From positions 2,363,001-2,427,000 of the forward strand of contig NC_015573.1 of assembly GCF_000214705.1 (NCBI RefSeq): a DNA stretch of 64,000 nt, read 5' to 3'. Below are positions 8,467 through 17,572 of the stretch, in pieces (position 1 is the first letter of the stretch; the number at the start of each line of letters is the position of its first letter). The notes under the pieces are model-generated. The model was not told where the DNA came from and made no database searches. It saw only the letters and a program-made list of their open reading frames with translations. The position numbers were made by a program, and so were the translations under genes. The DNA is from Desulfofundulus kuznetsovii DSM 6115. GTDB lineage: Bacteria; Bacillota; Desulfotomaculia; Desulfotomaculales; Desulfovirgulaceae.

Positions 8467-9857
8467 CCCATCACCCTCTGCCTTTTATAATCTTCGCAAC
8501 GGTCAATAAATCGCCGGGCAACTTCCGGGCAGGAGGCAAAGTGCAGGTGCAGGTAGGAGGCCAAAAGGTTGCCATGGACATAGCCATCCAGCACCCCCTC
8601 CCGATCCCCTTCCCGGTAAAGCGCATAAGCCCGGGGGAAATCCCGGGGCATGCCCTCTATGGAAGAATAGTGAAATTCGTGGCCCACCAGCCTTGTTCCC
8701 GCCGGGGCCAGGATATTATCGGCCAGTACCCGGGCTTCACAGTATCCCAGGGCCACCCGCCGGGAATGCATGCGACATACTCCCGGCAGCAAGCCGGCCA
8801 TGGGATACTCCCGGCCTTCAAAATCGCAAATGGCCCGGCAAAGATACATCAACCCGCCGCACTCCGCATAGACGGGCATACCCCGGTGAAAAGCCCGGCG
8901 CAAACTTTCCAGGAACCCTTTGTTGGCCGCCAGCTTTTCTAAAAACATTTCCGGAAAACCGCCGCCAATGTACAGGCCGTCCAGCTCCGGGGGTAAAGCC
9001 GGATCGGCAAGGGCGCTGACAAAAACGATTTCCGCTCCTAGAGCAGCCAGGAGCTCCAGCCCATCCTGGTAGTAAAAGTTAAAGGCGGCGTCCCTTACTA
9101 CCCCCAGGCGCACCCGGGAGGGCAGGGGTGCGGCAGGGAAAATTTTCCGCGTGGTTTCGGGCAGCAGCGGCGCCGCCCGGGCTGTTTCCAGCAGGCGGAA
9201 GAGATCGACCCCTTCCTCCAGGACCGCCACCAGCCGCTCCAAGTGATCAGCCAGGGCGTTCTTTTCCACCGCCGGCAAAAGACCCAGGTGCCGGTGGGGA
9301 AGGGATATTTCCTCCCGGCGGCCAACCCAGCCCAGCACGGGAACACCAGCCTGTTTTTCAATGGCCTCCTTGAGCATGACGTAGTGCCGGGGGCCGCCCA
9401 CCCGGTTGAGCAGCACTCCGGCCAACCGCACCCGGGGATCAAAAAGGCGGTAGCCCAGAACCAGGGCGGCTGCACTGCGGGACATGGATCGGGCATTCAC
9501 CACCAGCAAAACCGGAGCCTCGAGGGCTTTAGCCACCTCCGCCGAACTGCCCCGCTCCGTAGCCCCTTTGCCGTCGTAAAGACCCATGACCCCTTCGATT
9601 ATACAGAGGTCTGCCCCCGAAGCGGCGCGGGCAAACACCTCCCGTACTCCGGCCGTCCCCAAAAAAAAGGTATCCAAATTGCGGGAAATCCGTCCCGTGG
9701 CCGCAGTGTGGTAGCCGGGATCAATATAATCCGGGCCCACCTTGAAAGGCTGGACGGCAAAACCCGCCCGGGTAAAAGCGGCCATCAGAGCCGTGGCCAG
9801 GGTGGTTTTGCCGGCCCCGCTGTGGGTGGCGGCAATCAAAAGGCGCGGGATCTTCAA
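8460..9857 (-). CDS. cbiA: cobyrinate a,c-diamide synthase
   Basis: A 465-residue two-domain amidotransferase (also called CobB). The N-terminal P-loop is ATHSGAGKTTLATALMAAF, and the C-terminal class I glutamine amidotransferase domain has the nucleophile Cys in YAECGGLMYL and the later His in GHEFHYSS. It amidates the a and c side chains of cobyrinate with ATP and glutamine. It lies 15 bases after cbiB and overlaps cobS. No ring-building cbi genes are in the window, so the corrin precursor must come from genes elsewhere or from uptake. Confidence 0.93.
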   Translation of the reverse strand: MKIPRLLIAATHSGAGKTTLATALMAAFTRAGFAVQPFKVGPDYIDPGYHTAATGRISRNLDTFFLGTAGVREVFARAASGADLCIIEGVMGLYDGKGATERGSSAEVAKALEAPVLLVVNARSMSRSAAALVLGYRLFDPRVRLAGVLLNRVGGPRHYVMLKEAIEKQAGVPVLGWVGRREEISLPHRHLGLLPAVEKNALADHLERLVAVLEEGVDLFRLLETARAAPLLPETTRKIFPAAPLPSRVRLGVVRDAAFNFYYQDGLELLAALGAEIVFVSALADPALPPELDGLYIGGGFPEMFLEKLAANKGFLESLRRAFHRGMPVYAECGGLMYLCRAICDFEGREYPMAGLLPGVCRMHSRRVALGYCEARVLADNILAPAGTRLVGHEFHYSSIEGMPRDFPRAYALYREGDREGVLDGYVHGNLLASYLHLHFASCPEVARRFIDRCEDYKRQRVMGC

Positions 9858-9872
9858 AAGAGTGTAACCTCC

Positions 9873-10826
9873 TTATAAAAGTGAGCAAAAGACCAACTTC
9901 ACCGCCAGGCCGTTTATTACGGCCAGGGCGGCGGTAAGGTAGAGCATGTCCACCGCCTGGCGGATGTGATCTATCAGCGGCGGGTGGCCGGATTCGTTTA
10001 AATAGGCTCGAAAGGAAGCCTGCCCGCCATAATAGTTCAGCCCGCCGAGGCGTACCCCCAGGGCGCCGGCCATGGCTGCCTCGGGAATGCCGCTGTTGGG
10101 GCTGGGATGACGCCGGGCATCTTTTCTCATAACCTGCCAGGCCTCCCCGGCCCGGCGCCCGGAAAGCCAGGCTGCCGCCACCAGCAACAACCCGGTCCAG
10201 CGGGCAGGCAAAAAATTGGCCACATCATCCAGGCGGGCCGAGGCCCAGCCCAGATCCCGGTACAGGTCGTTTCGGTAGCCTACCATGGAGTCAAGGGTAT
10301 TCACCGCCCGGTAGGCCACGGCCAGGGGCGCTCCGCCAATGAGGGCGTAAAAGAGGGGGGATACAAAACCATCGACAATGTTTTCAGCCACCGTTTCCAC
10401 CGTAGCCCGGGTCATTTCCCGGGCATCCATGGCGTGCGTATCCCTACCGACTATAAAGCCTACCTGCTGGCGGGCCAGGTCCAGATCGCCCCGGGACAGG
10501 GGGAGCAGTACATCCCGGGCCGCCCCGGCCAGCCCCCGGACGGCAAAGGTGGTGGCAATGAGCCAGACCTCCAGCCCCAGGGCCAACCAGGGGTGCACCA
10601 GGGCAGCCAGGCGGATCAAAAAGTGCGCAGCCAGGTAACTGCTCCCCACCACCACGGCTGCCAGGACCACCCCGGCGATCCGCAGGGAAAGGGGACTCCC
10701 GGCTACCCGGCGCAAGAATTTTTCCAAACCGGCAATGACTTTGCCTATAATCACTACCGGGTGGGGAAGCCAGCGGGGGTCTCCCACCAGCAGATCCAGC
10801 ATATAAGCAGCAACTACTACGAGCAT
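9873..10826 (-). CDS. cbiB: adenosylcobinamide-phosphate synthase
   Basis: A 317-residue membrane protein of the CbiB/CobD family, which attaches aminopropanol (phosphate) to adenosylcobyric acid. Family features are LVGDPRWLPHPVVIIGKVI at the start, TVETVAENIVDGFVSPLFYA, and RHPSPNSGIPEAAMAGALGVRLGG. It is the partner of the CobD decarboxylase encoded further on. A 237-base gap with a long inverted repeat separates it from cbiP upstream. Confidence 0.93.
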   Translation of the reverse strand: MLVVVAAYMLDLLVGDPRWLPHPVVIIGKVIAGLEKFLRRVAGSPLSLRIAGVVLAAVVVGSSYLAAHFLIRLAALVHPWLALGLEVWLIATTFAVRGLAGAARDVLLPLSRGDLDLARQQVGFIVGRDTHAMDAREMTRATVETVAENIVDGFVSPLFYALIGGAPLAVAYRAVNTLDSMVGYRNDLYRDLGWASARLDDVANFLPARWTGLLLVAAAWLSGRRAGEAWQVMRKDARRHPSPNSGIPEAAMAGALGVRLGGLNYYGGQASFRAYLNESGHPPLIDHIRQAVDMLYLTAALAVINGLAVKLVFCSLL

Positions 10827-10937
10827 GTCCCGTTACCTGGCACAAACACCCAGGCCTGTCGCCCCTTTCCATGCATTCTCGTCTGAGTTATCCCTACTTT
10901 CCAACTACCCTGTTTTGGCTCCCGCTCGCTCCGGTGA

Positions 10938-11037
10938 CCCAGCACTCACCGGATCCATATACCTGCCCGGAGATTGAAAGTCCATATTAGGCAGCAATCA
11001 TCCTATCAAAGAACTCCGGCAACAGTGAGTGCTGGGG
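10938..11037. repeat. inverted repeat with 12-bp arms between cbiP and cbiB
   Basis: CCCAGCACTCAC (10938-10949) and its exact reverse complement GTGAGTGCTGGG (11025-11036) lie 75 bases apart in an otherwise gene-free gap (10827-11063). No T run follows, so it is not an ordinary terminator. The word GTGAGTGCTGGG recurs near 19366 between rny and the next gene, which suggests a dispersed family of intergenic palindromes. Confidence 0.55.
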
Positions 11038-11063
11038 GGCCAAACTCATTCTTGTAGAGAATT

Positions 11064-12635
11064 TCATACCGCCCCGGCCATGGAGCCCCTGGTCTTGGGT
11101 CCCGGTAAACCGAGGAACTGGTAAATCCTGCCCATATCCAGGCTTCCCCGCACTACAGCGGCCAACCGGTCATAATCCCGTTCCCGCTGCTCCAGGTGGC
11201 TGGTACCTCCCTGCTCCAGGGGAGCCAGCCCCTTCCTTAATCTCAGGGCATTGAGCAGCTGCCGGCGGAACCCATCGTCGTCAAACAGGCCGTGGATATA
11301 GGTGCCAAAGACCAGCCCCTGCTCGTCCTGCGCCCCGTCCGGGCAGTCCACCGCTTCCCCGGAACGCCGGTGAATGTGAAAGGCCGGTACAGCCCCGGGC
11401 CCCAGTCGGGTGCGCCCCATGTGAATCTCGTAACCTACTACCCTCTGTCCCCGGGCCGGTGATAAAAGGGGGCCCCTGCCGGTGACTGTGGCCTCCACCT
11501 GGGTGGTCACCTTTTCCGGCTCAAAGGCGGTGCTGATATCCAGCAATCCCAGTCCTTCTATTCTGGGAATGCTGGACTCGGTGTGATAGGGATCGGCCAG
11601 CTCTTTGCCCAGCATCTGGAAGCCGCCGCAGATGCCGATTACCGGTACTCCTTCCCGGGCCAACCGGCATATTTCGCCGGCCAGGCCCGATCGCTTCAAA
11701 GAAACCAGATCCTCAATGGTGTTTTTGCTTCCGGGAAGGATGATCAGATCCGGCCGTCCCAAAGGAGTTCCTTTCCCAATATAACGCACATTCACATCGG
11801 GCTCGTCCTCCAGGGGATCAAAATCAGTAAAATTGGAAATATGGGGCAGGTGAATGACGGCAATTTCTACTTCCCGCCTGGAAGACGTCCGGCTTCTGCG
11901 CAGGGTTTCCTCGGAAACCGTATCCTCTTCCTGCACCCGGAAACCTTCAAAATAGGGAACCACCCCCACCACCGGTATCCCTGTTTTTGCTTCCAGGAAG
12001 TCCACCGCCGGCTGGAAGAGTTTTAAATCCCCGCGAAACTTATTGATAATGATCCCCGCTACCCGCCGCCGATCCTCTTCCGGAAGCAATTCCAGGGTGC
12101 CAACCACTGCGGCCAGGGCGCCACCCTTGTCTATATCGGCGGCAAGCAGTACCGGCGCCCCCGCCAGCCGGGCCACCCGCATGTTCACAATTTCCGTAGC
12201 CTGGAGGTTGACCTCGGCCGGGCTTCCGGCACCTTCAATGGCCACGATCTCGTAACACCGGCGCAGCCGGTCCAGGGCCTGGCATATAATTTCCCATGCC
12301 TTTTGGGCATAGCCGTTATGATATTCCCGGGCGGAAAGGTTTCCTACCGGCCGGCCCAGGACGATCACCTGGGAGGAGGCCTGCCCCGTGGGCTTGAGCA
12401 AAATGGGGTTCATGTCCACATGCGGTTCTATCCCGGCAGCCTCGGCCTGCACCACCTGAGCCCGGCCCATTTCACCCCCATCCCGGGTTACAAAAGAGTT
12501 CAGGGCCATGTTCTGGGACTTAAACGGAGCCACACGATAGCCATCCTGGTAAAAGATACGACAAAGGGCGGCCACCAGGACACTTTTGCCCACGTGTGAA
12601 GCGGTTCCCTGCACCATAATGGTCCTGGCCAGCAT
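11064..12635 (-). CDS. cbiP: cobyric acid synthase
   Basis: About 523 residues (also called CobQ). The N-terminal ATP-binding motif is QGTASHVGKSVLVAALCRIF. The C-terminal glutamine amidotransferase domain has GICGGFQMLG with the catalytic Cys, and HIHGLFD near the end. It amidates the b, d, e and g side chains of the corrin. I chose the ATG at 12635: GGAGG, which lies inside the last codons of cobU, is ten bases upstream. A TTG at 12641 is the alternative. Confidence 0.93.
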   Translation of the reverse strand: MLARTIMVQGTASHVGKSVLVAALCRIFYQDGYRVAPFKSQNMALNSFVTRDGGEMGRAQVVQAEAAGIEPHVDMNPILLKPTGQASSQVIVLGRPVGNLSAREYHNGYAQKAWEIICQALDRLRRCYEIVAIEGAGSPAEVNLQATEIVNMRVARLAGAPVLLAADIDKGGALAAVVGTLELLPEEDRRRVAGIIINKFRGDLKLFQPAVDFLEAKTGIPVVGVVPYFEGFRVQEEDTVSEETLRRSRTSSRREVEIAVIHLPHISNFTDFDPLEDEPDVNVRYIGKGTPLGRPDLIILPGSKNTIEDLVSLKRSGLAGEICRLAREGVPVIGICGGFQMLGKELADPYHTESSIPRIEGLGLLDISTAFEPEKVTTQVEATVTGRGPLLSPARGQRVVGYEIHMGRTRLGPGAVPAFHIHRRSGEAVDCPDGAQDEQGLVFGTYIHGLFDDDGFRRQLLNALRLRKGLAPLEQGGTSHLEQRERDYDRLAAVVRGSLDMGRIYQFLGLPGPKTRGSMAGAV

Positions 12636-12642
12636 ATACAAG

Positions 12643-13209
12643 CTACCTCCTTTTAAATACCAGGGATTTGATCTCCACGGGCAAACCGGCCACCACCAGG
12701 TAAACCTCCTCCGCCTCCCGGGCCAGGATCTGGTTTACCCGCCCCGCCACATCGCGAAACGAACGGCCCAGGGCATTGTCCGGCACCAGGCCCAATCCCA
12801 CCTCATTGGCTACCATAATTACCCGGGCCGGGGAGGCTGCTGCCGTTCCGCCCAATTGCCGGGCCTGTTCCAGGATAAAACTTTCTTTGTCTTCCACCGC
12901 ACCGCCGGAGGCGGGCAGGCTCTCATCCAGCAAGAGATTGGTAACCCACATGGTCACACAGTCGATTAAAAGGACGCCTGCTTTTCTTTCGTATTCCCTG
13001 ATCACCCTTTCCAGCCGGTGGGTTTCTTCTACAGTAAGCCATCCGGCAGGGCGGCGCCGGCGATGATTAGCGATCCGCCGGGCCATTTCATCGTCGCCGG
13101 CGGCTGCCGTAGCTACATAAACAACCCTTGAACCGTTTGATGCGGCCAGTTTTTCGGCAAAACTGCTCTTGCCGCTCCTGGCACCGCCAAGAACAAGCAC
13201 CAGAGCCAT
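12643..13209 (-). CDS. cobU: adenosylcobinamide kinase / adenosylcobinamide-phosphate guanylyltransferase
   Basis: About 188 residues from the ATG at 13209, which has AGGGGTG upstream; the frame stays open further upstream only into the leader RNA. The P-loop LVLGGARSGKSSFAEKLA and the motif VANEVGLGLVP are typical. The enzyme phosphorylates adenosylcobinamide and then transfers GMP to give the substrate of CobS. It is the first gene behind the cobalamin riboswitch, so the whole cob unit is probably B12-repressed. Confidence 0.92.
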   Translation of the reverse strand: MALVLVLGGARSGKSSFAEKLAASNGSRVVYVATAAAGDDEMARRIANHRRRRPAGWLTVEETHRLERVIREYERKAGVLLIDCVTMWVTNLLLDESLPASGGAVEDKESFILEQARQLGGTAAASPARVIMVANEVGLGLVPDNALGRSFRDVAGRVNQILAREAEEVYLVVAGLPVEIKSLVFKRR

Positions 13210-13222
13210 AACCACACCCCTT

Positions 13223-13255
13223 AAAACAAAAACCCCAGCCTTCGAAAGACCGGGG
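13223..13255 (-). terminator. riboswitch-controlled terminator before cobU
   Basis: On the minus strand CCCCGGTCTT and AAGGCTGGGG form a 10-bp stem with two G-U pairs and a tiny loop, followed by TTTTTG and more Ts. It ends 14 bases before the cobU ATG, the expected place for the terminator of a transcription-type riboswitch. Confidence 0.85.
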
Positions 13256-13329
13256 AAACTTGTGCCAGGCCAGTCCCTAGCCCCGAACGACGCCATGCCC
13301 CTTTGCTCACGAAGGGGTCAAAGGCACCC

Positions 13330-13480
13330 GCAGGCAGGTATCCTGGCTCCCGGATCATCGCCTGCCCCACGCCTTCCCTGGCGGTGGCATTGCAGGGCTG
13401 CTTCCCGGTTACAGTGGCGGAGACCGCTCAGGACTTTCACCTGATTCCCTATTCTCCCCTTTGGGGCACCTGCGGGCTGG
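13330..13480 (-). ncRNA. cobalamin (B12) riboswitch
   Basis: Read on the minus strand this is a near-textbook cobalamin aptamer: GGGAATCAGGTGAAAGTCC, then CGGTCTCCGCCACTG (plus 13412-13426), GGGAAGGCGTGGGGCAGGCG, and the B12 box GAGCCAGGATACCTGCC (plus 13333-13349). The closing helix P1 is GCAGGT (13468-13473) with ACCTGC (13334-13339). A terminator stem follows at 13223-13255. It precedes cobU and should switch off cobU-cobC when adenosylcobalamin is plentiful. Together aptamer and terminator fill the gap between the DUF3842 gene and cobU. Confidence 0.96.
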
Positions 13481-13532
13481 ATAATCACTTTGTTGGCTAA
13501 TTCGCTATTTTAAAAGAAAATCCTCTTCACAG

Positions 13533-13949
13533 TTAAAATTTTTCTACGTATTCCTTTACGCGCTGGACCAATTCTTCGATCAGGTGGGGCAGGGGTTCGG
13601 TACGCAATCCCACCAGTTCTACGGACCCCCGTACCAGGGGCAACAAAATTTTTTTTGCCGGGCTCGCGGCGAGGGCCGCGGCCATGGCCGGTGTTAACTC
13701 CCCCATCATGGCGTGGGGGAAAAGAATATTTACCGGACCCACGATCAGGTCCACCCGGGGCGCATTGTAAATTACCGCATTTTCGCCGGTGGCTCCCTCG
13801 TTGGCACCGGCCCGGAGCATCACCGAAGTAGCCAGGGCATTGGTTCCCAGGGCCAGAATATCCACATCCTCGGGCAATTCCCGGCGCAACCTTTCCATGA
13901 TATGCTTGCCAATACCGCCGCCCTGCCCGTCCACTACAGCAATACGCAT
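13533..13949 (-). CDS. DUF3842 family protein
   Basis: About 138 residues starting at ATG 13949 with TAGGAG eight bases before. It opens with a nucleotide-binding-like MRIAVVDGQGGGIGKHIMERL and carries IYNAPRVDLIVGPVNILFPHAMMGELTPAMA, the conserved core of DUF3842, a clostridial family of unknown function. It lies upstream of the B12 riboswitch; a link to cobalamin or precorrin metabolism is possible only by location. Confidence 0.8.
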   Translation of the reverse strand: MRIAVVDGQGGGIGKHIMERLRRELPEDVDILALGTNALATSVMLRAGANEGATGENAVIYNAPRVDLIVGPVNILFPHAMMGELTPAMAAALAASPAKKILLPLVRGSVELVGLRTEPLPHLIEELVQRVKEYVEKF

Positions 13950-13990
13950 AATATTCGCTCCTAAACCTTTAGTTTCAAGCACAACTTAAA

Positions 13991-14029
13991 CGGGGCTTGT
14001 CCCCGCTTACACCGGTGCTTAAGTGTAAG
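13991..14029. repeat. tandem small palindromes in the gap before the DUF3842 gene
   Basis: CGGGGCTTGTCCCCG (13991-14005) and CTTACAC...GTGTAAG (14006-14029) form two adjoining short hairpins. The stretch GTCCCCGCTTACACCGGTGCTTA resembles GTCCCCGCTCACTCCAGTGCTCA at 25031-25053 in the 311-bp palindrome. There is no T run and no gene in 13950-14093. Confidence 0.35.
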
Positions 14030-14093
14030 ATGTACACCCCGGCCCGCTGTGGACCGGATCCCGCCGGCACTGCGAAGGCGGTATGAAACCGGC

Positions 14094-14384
14094 TTAACCG
14101 CCGCGAGAGTCCGGTCGCCTCGCTTCAACAGAATCCCTGGACAGGTAATCCTTTAGTCTCGATTCCAGCTCAAGGATTTGCAAATTTTTTCGTAAAAGGG
14201 ACCGGGCGTAACGGTAATTAACCCGGTGCAGCCGCTTGTTCTCCTTTTCCAGCTGGGCCAGGATGGCAGATTTTTCTTTATCCATCCGTTCAATTAAATT
14301 CATCAACACCCGGCGGCTCAACCGGAGTTGTTCCACCTTCTCCTCCAGTTCCTGGATCCGCCGTTGCATTTCAAGCACATCCAT
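14094..14384 (-). CDS. small coiled-coil protein
   Basis: A 96-residue product from the ATG at 14384 with GGTGGTGG just upstream. Residues about 5-75 are strongly coiled-coil (MQRRIQELEEKVEQLRLSRR, then KENKRLHRVNYRYARSLLRK) and very rich in Glu, Arg, Lys and Leu. No enzyme domain is visible. It sits 68 bases after dapL on the same strand. Function unknown; the part of the frame upstream of 14384 overlaps dapL and is not coding. Confidence 0.65.
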   Translation of the reverse strand: MDVLEMQRRIQELEEKVEQLRLSRRVLMNLIERMDKEKSAILAQLEKENKRLHRVNYRYARSLLRKNLQILELESRLKDYLSRDSVEARRPDSRGG

Positions 14385-14452
14385 CGAGCCACCACCCCAG
14401 GCAGCAGGTCTGGTTTTAGTATATGCTGCCCCTGGTGGCAATAGACGAAGGG

Positions 14453-15619
14453 CTACCGGAAGGAAAAGGCCCTGCCAATGCTTTCCACGGCCTCGGCCAG
14501 CAACTCCTCTTCCTGTACCAGGGCTATGCGCACATAACCCTCCCCCATGGCTCCAAAGGCCAGTCCGGGAATGACCAGCACCCCTGCCCGCTCCAGCAAT
14601 TCCAGGGCAAACTGCCGCGAGGAAGTATATCCCGCCGGCAGGGGAGCCCAGACAAACATGGAGGCGTTGGGTTTGGGCATATGCCAGCCGTAACGGGCCA
14701 ACCCGTCCACCAGCACATCCCGCCGGCGCTGGTAAGTGCGAGCCGTCTCTTCCACGCAACTCTGGGGACCTTCTAAGGCCGCAATGCCCGCCTCCTGAAC
14801 CGCCCGGAATACACCGTAGTCAATGTTGGACTTGATGCGGGCCAGGGCGGCCAGCACATCCCGGTTGCCTACGGCAAAGCCTATCCGGCAGCCGGCCATA
14901 TTATAGGTCTTGGACAGGGAATAGAACTCCACACCCACTTCTTTGGCGCCGGGAACTTCCAGAAAACTCATGGGTTTAAAGCCGTCGTAAGCCAGCTCGG
15001 CATAGGCTGCGTCATGGCAGACCAGAATACCGTAATGGCGGGCAAAATCGACCACCCGCTCAAAAAATTCACGGTTGGCCGAAACGGCCACGGGGTTGTT
15101 GGGGTAGTTGAGCCACATTAACCTGGCCCTGCGGGCCACTTCCCCGGGGATAGACGCCAGGTCGGGCAGGAAATTGTTTTCGGCCAGAAGGGGCATAGCG
15201 TATATTTCCCCGCCGGCTAAGAGAATGCTGCAGGCATAAATGGGGTAGCCCGGATCAGGAACCAGGGCCACATCCCCCGGGTTAATATAAGCCAGGGCGA
15301 TATGGGCCAGACCGTCCTGAGAACCCATTAATACCAGCACTTCATGATCCGGATCCAGTTCTACCCCAAAGCGCCGACGGTACCAGCGAGCCAACGCCTG
15401 GTGGAGGGCCGGCAGGCCTTCCAGGGGGTAGCGATAATTAACTGGATTATCAATTGCCCGGTGCAGGGCGGCAATGATGTGGGGGGCCGGGGGACGATCC
15501 GGGCTGCCCACACCCAGATTAATCACCTTTACTCCCCGGGCCTCTACCTGTTTCTTATAATGTTCCATCTCGTTAAAAATGGCCGAATCCAAACCTTTAA
15601 TACGCTGAGCTACTTCCAT
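14453..15619 (-). CDS. dapL: class I aminotransferase, probably LL-diaminopimelate aminotransferase
   Basis: A 388-residue fold-type I PLP enzyme. It shows the substrate-binding start INLGVGSPDRPPAPHII, YRYPLEGLPALHQALA, the NYPNNPVAV motif, the Asp of HDAAYAELAYDG and the PLP lysine in YSLSKTYNMAGCRIGFAVG. These features fit the DapL group, which makes LL-diaminopimelate directly from tetrahydrodipicolinate for lysine and peptidoglycan. Related enzymes act on other amino acids, so the substrate is inferred. Confidence 0.75.
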   Translation of the reverse strand: MEVAQRIKGLDSAIFNEMEHYKKQVEARGVKVINLGVGSPDRPPAPHIIAALHRAIDNPVNYRYPLEGLPALHQALARWYRRRFGVELDPDHEVLVLMGSQDGLAHIALAYINPGDVALVPDPGYPIYACSILLAGGEIYAMPLLAENNFLPDLASIPGEVARRARLMWLNYPNNPVAVSANREFFERVVDFARHYGILVCHDAAYAELAYDGFKPMSFLEVPGAKEVGVEFYSLSKTYNMAGCRIGFAVGNRDVLAALARIKSNIDYGVFRAVQEAGIAALEGPQSCVEETARTYQRRRDVLVDGLARYGWHMPKPNASMFVWAPLPAGYTSSRQFALELLERAGVLVIPGLAFGAMGEGYVRIALVQEEELLAEAVESIGRAFSFR

Positions 15620-15644
15620 GTCCCCACCCCGTTCGACAACAAGT

Positions 15645-16475
15645 TTAAGTTCCCGGGCCTTGCCGGGCCAGTTCCTGTAATATAGATATTACTTCATCCG
15701 GTGCCGTGGCCGCCCCCAGGCGGTTATACTCACGGTGGTCCGAACCGTGGTAGTCGGAGCCACCGGTGGCCACCAGGTGGTAACGCCGGCAGAGCCTTTC
15801 GTAATGCCACACCATCTCTTCAGAATGGGCCGGGTAAAATACTTCGAGACCCTGTAACCCTTCGGCAACCAGCCGGGGGATGAGGTGATCGCAACGGACC
15901 AGGCCAGGATGGGCCAGCACCGCCACCCCGCCCGCCCGGCGAAGCAAACGTACCGCCTCCCGGGGGGTATACTTGTACCTGGGCACATAGGCCACCCGAT
16001 CCTTGCCGATGTACTTCTCAAAAGCTTCCCCCACCGTGGCCACGGCCCCCATCTGAACCAGCGCCCGGGCTACATGGGGGCGCCCCACCGCCCCTTCCCC
16101 GGCCAGCTCCAGCACCTGTTCCACTTCCACCGGTATTCCCAGGCAACGGAGCCGCTCCACCATCTTTACCACCCGTTCCACCCGTGCCCGGCGAAAAAGG
16201 GCCAGACGGGCCAGCAGTTCAGAATGGTCAATCTGAAAAAGATAGCCCAGGATATGTATCTCGTGGCCTTCTTCCTCCGTACTCAGCTCCACTCCAGGCA
16301 AAACCGGAAAAGAAAGCTTTGTGCCTGCGTCCAGGGCGGGAAGAAGGCCATCAACGGTGTCGTGATCGGTGATGGCCAGGGCCGAAAGACCCGCCCTCCA
16401 GGCCTTTTCCACAACTTTTCCAGGAGCGTCGGTACCATCGGAAGCGGTGGTATGTACGTGCAGGTCACAGGGCAA
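15645..16475 (-). CDS. PHP-domain phosphoesterase
   Basis: A 276-residue PHP protein. Metal-binding motifs are in order: DLHVHTTASDG at the start, ITDHDTVDG, PGVELSTEEEGHEIHILGY, LAHPGL and GGSDYHG. This order is typical of the YciV/RNase AM group (3',5'-nucleotide bisphosphate phosphatase or 5'-3' RNA trimming). It starts with TTG right after the dipeptidase stop; the ribosome site GAGGTG lies in the dipeptidase 3' end, so the two are probably translated together. Confidence 0.82.
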   Translation of the reverse strand: MPCDLHVHTTASDGTDAPGKVVEKAWRAGLSALAITDHDTVDGLLPALDAGTKLSFPVLPGVELSTEEEGHEIHILGYLFQIDHSELLARLALFRRARVERVVKMVERLRCLGIPVEVEQVLELAGEGAVGRPHVARALVQMGAVATVGEAFEKYIGKDRVAYVPRYKYTPREAVRLLRRAGGVAVLAHPGLVRCDHLIPRLVAEGLQGLEVFYPAHSEEMVWHYERLCRRYHLVATGGSDYHGSDHREYNRLGAATAPDEVISILQELARQGPGT

Positions 16476-17480
16476 TTATTTCACCTCATTCGACACGACT
16501 GGCGGTTGTTCCTGCCCGGGTAAAACCTGATGCAATACCCGCAAGAAGTTACCCCCCAGGATGGCAGAAATCTCTTCGGCCCGGTATCCCCGTTGCCACA
16601 GGGCCCGGGTTAAGGAGGGCAGGTGGGAGACATCTTCCAGTCCCGGGGTGACATTTTTAATACCGTCAAAGTCGGAACCTATTCCCACACAGCCCACCCC
16701 GCCCAGGGCGACCATGTGATCCAGATGATCCAGCAATTTGTCCAGTGAAGGCTCCAAGGGATGGACGAATTCGGGACAAAAGCACAGCCCTATTACTCCA
16801 CCGCGGGCGGCCAGAGCACGGATCTGGTCGTCGCTCAAGTTGCGGCGGTGATTGCAGATATGCCTGGTGTTGGAGTGAGAAGCAATTACCGGCGCCGTGG
16901 ATACTTCCAGCACATCCCAGAAACCGGCCTCGGATAAATGGGAGACATCCACCAGCATCCCCAACCGGTTCATTTCCCGCACCACCTCCCGGCCGAAACG
17001 GGTTAAACCACCCCGGGTCTCTTCTTCGGCCACCCCGTCGGCCAGTTCGTTGCGCCCGTTCCAGGTCAGGGTGAGGCTTCTCACCCCCAGGCGGTAAAAC
17101 ATGCGCAAGACCTCGAGACTACCGCCCAGGGCCTCCCCGCCCTCTATGGCCAAAAGGGCACCAATTTTACCGGCCGCCCGGGCCGCCGTAATGTCCTCAA
17201 AACAGGTAATCATCATTAATTCTTCCCCGTTGGCTTCCAGTTCACCATAAAACCGGTCAATAAGGGTCATGGCCCTGGCCACGGCCCGCTCCCGGTAAGC
17301 CGGGGCAATAAAGGCGGCAAAAAATACAATACTGACACCCCCCCGGCGCAAACGGTTTAAATCCACATGCCCGCCCTTTCCCTCCTCTGATAAATGACGG
17401 TTTTGAATCTCCATAGCCGTAAGTACATCACAATGGGCATCTACCACCACGCTCTGGTGGTGCAGCATCAACCAGTCCAC
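16476..17480 (-). CDS. membrane-dipeptidase family (M19) peptidase
   Basis: A 334-residue zinc dipeptidase of the renal dipeptidase family. It shows the HxD metal motif VVDAHCDVLTAME, the bridging Glu region LLAIEGGEALGG, and LVDVSHLSEAGFWDVLE with SHSNTRHICNHRRNLSDDQI. No signal peptide is visible, so it is probably cytosolic. It could cleave dipeptides, some with D-residues. It is followed by the PHP gene without a gap. Confidence 0.9.
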   Translation of the reverse strand: MDWLMLHHQSVVVDAHCDVLTAMEIQNRHLSEEGKGGHVDLNRLRRGGVSIVFFAAFIAPAYRERAVARAMTLIDRFYGELEANGEELMMITCFEDITAARAAGKIGALLAIEGGEALGGSLEVLRMFYRLGVRSLTLTWNGRNELADGVAEEETRGGLTRFGREVVREMNRLGMLVDVSHLSEAGFWDVLEVSTAPVIASHSNTRHICNHRRNLSDDQIRALAARGGVIGLCFCPEFVHPLEPSLDKLLDHLDHMVALGGVGCVGIGSDFDGIKNVTPGLEDVSHLPSLTRALWQRGYRAEEISAILGGNFLRVLHQVLPGQEQPPVVSNEVK

Positions 17481-17504
17481 GTCATTTCACTCCCGTGAAT
17501 AAAC

Positions 17505-17541
17505 TAAAAAACCTGTTTATCCATCAAACGGAATAAACAGG
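17505..17541 (-). terminator. intrinsic terminator after spoVS
   Basis: CCTGTTTAT and ATAAACAGG form a perfect 9-bp stem, followed on the minus strand by six Ts. It lies about 30 bases after the spoVS stop and makes spoVS a single-gene unit with its own promoter. Confidence 0.85.
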
Positions 17542-17572
17542 CCGCCTGCACAAAATTTATAATTTTAAGTTT

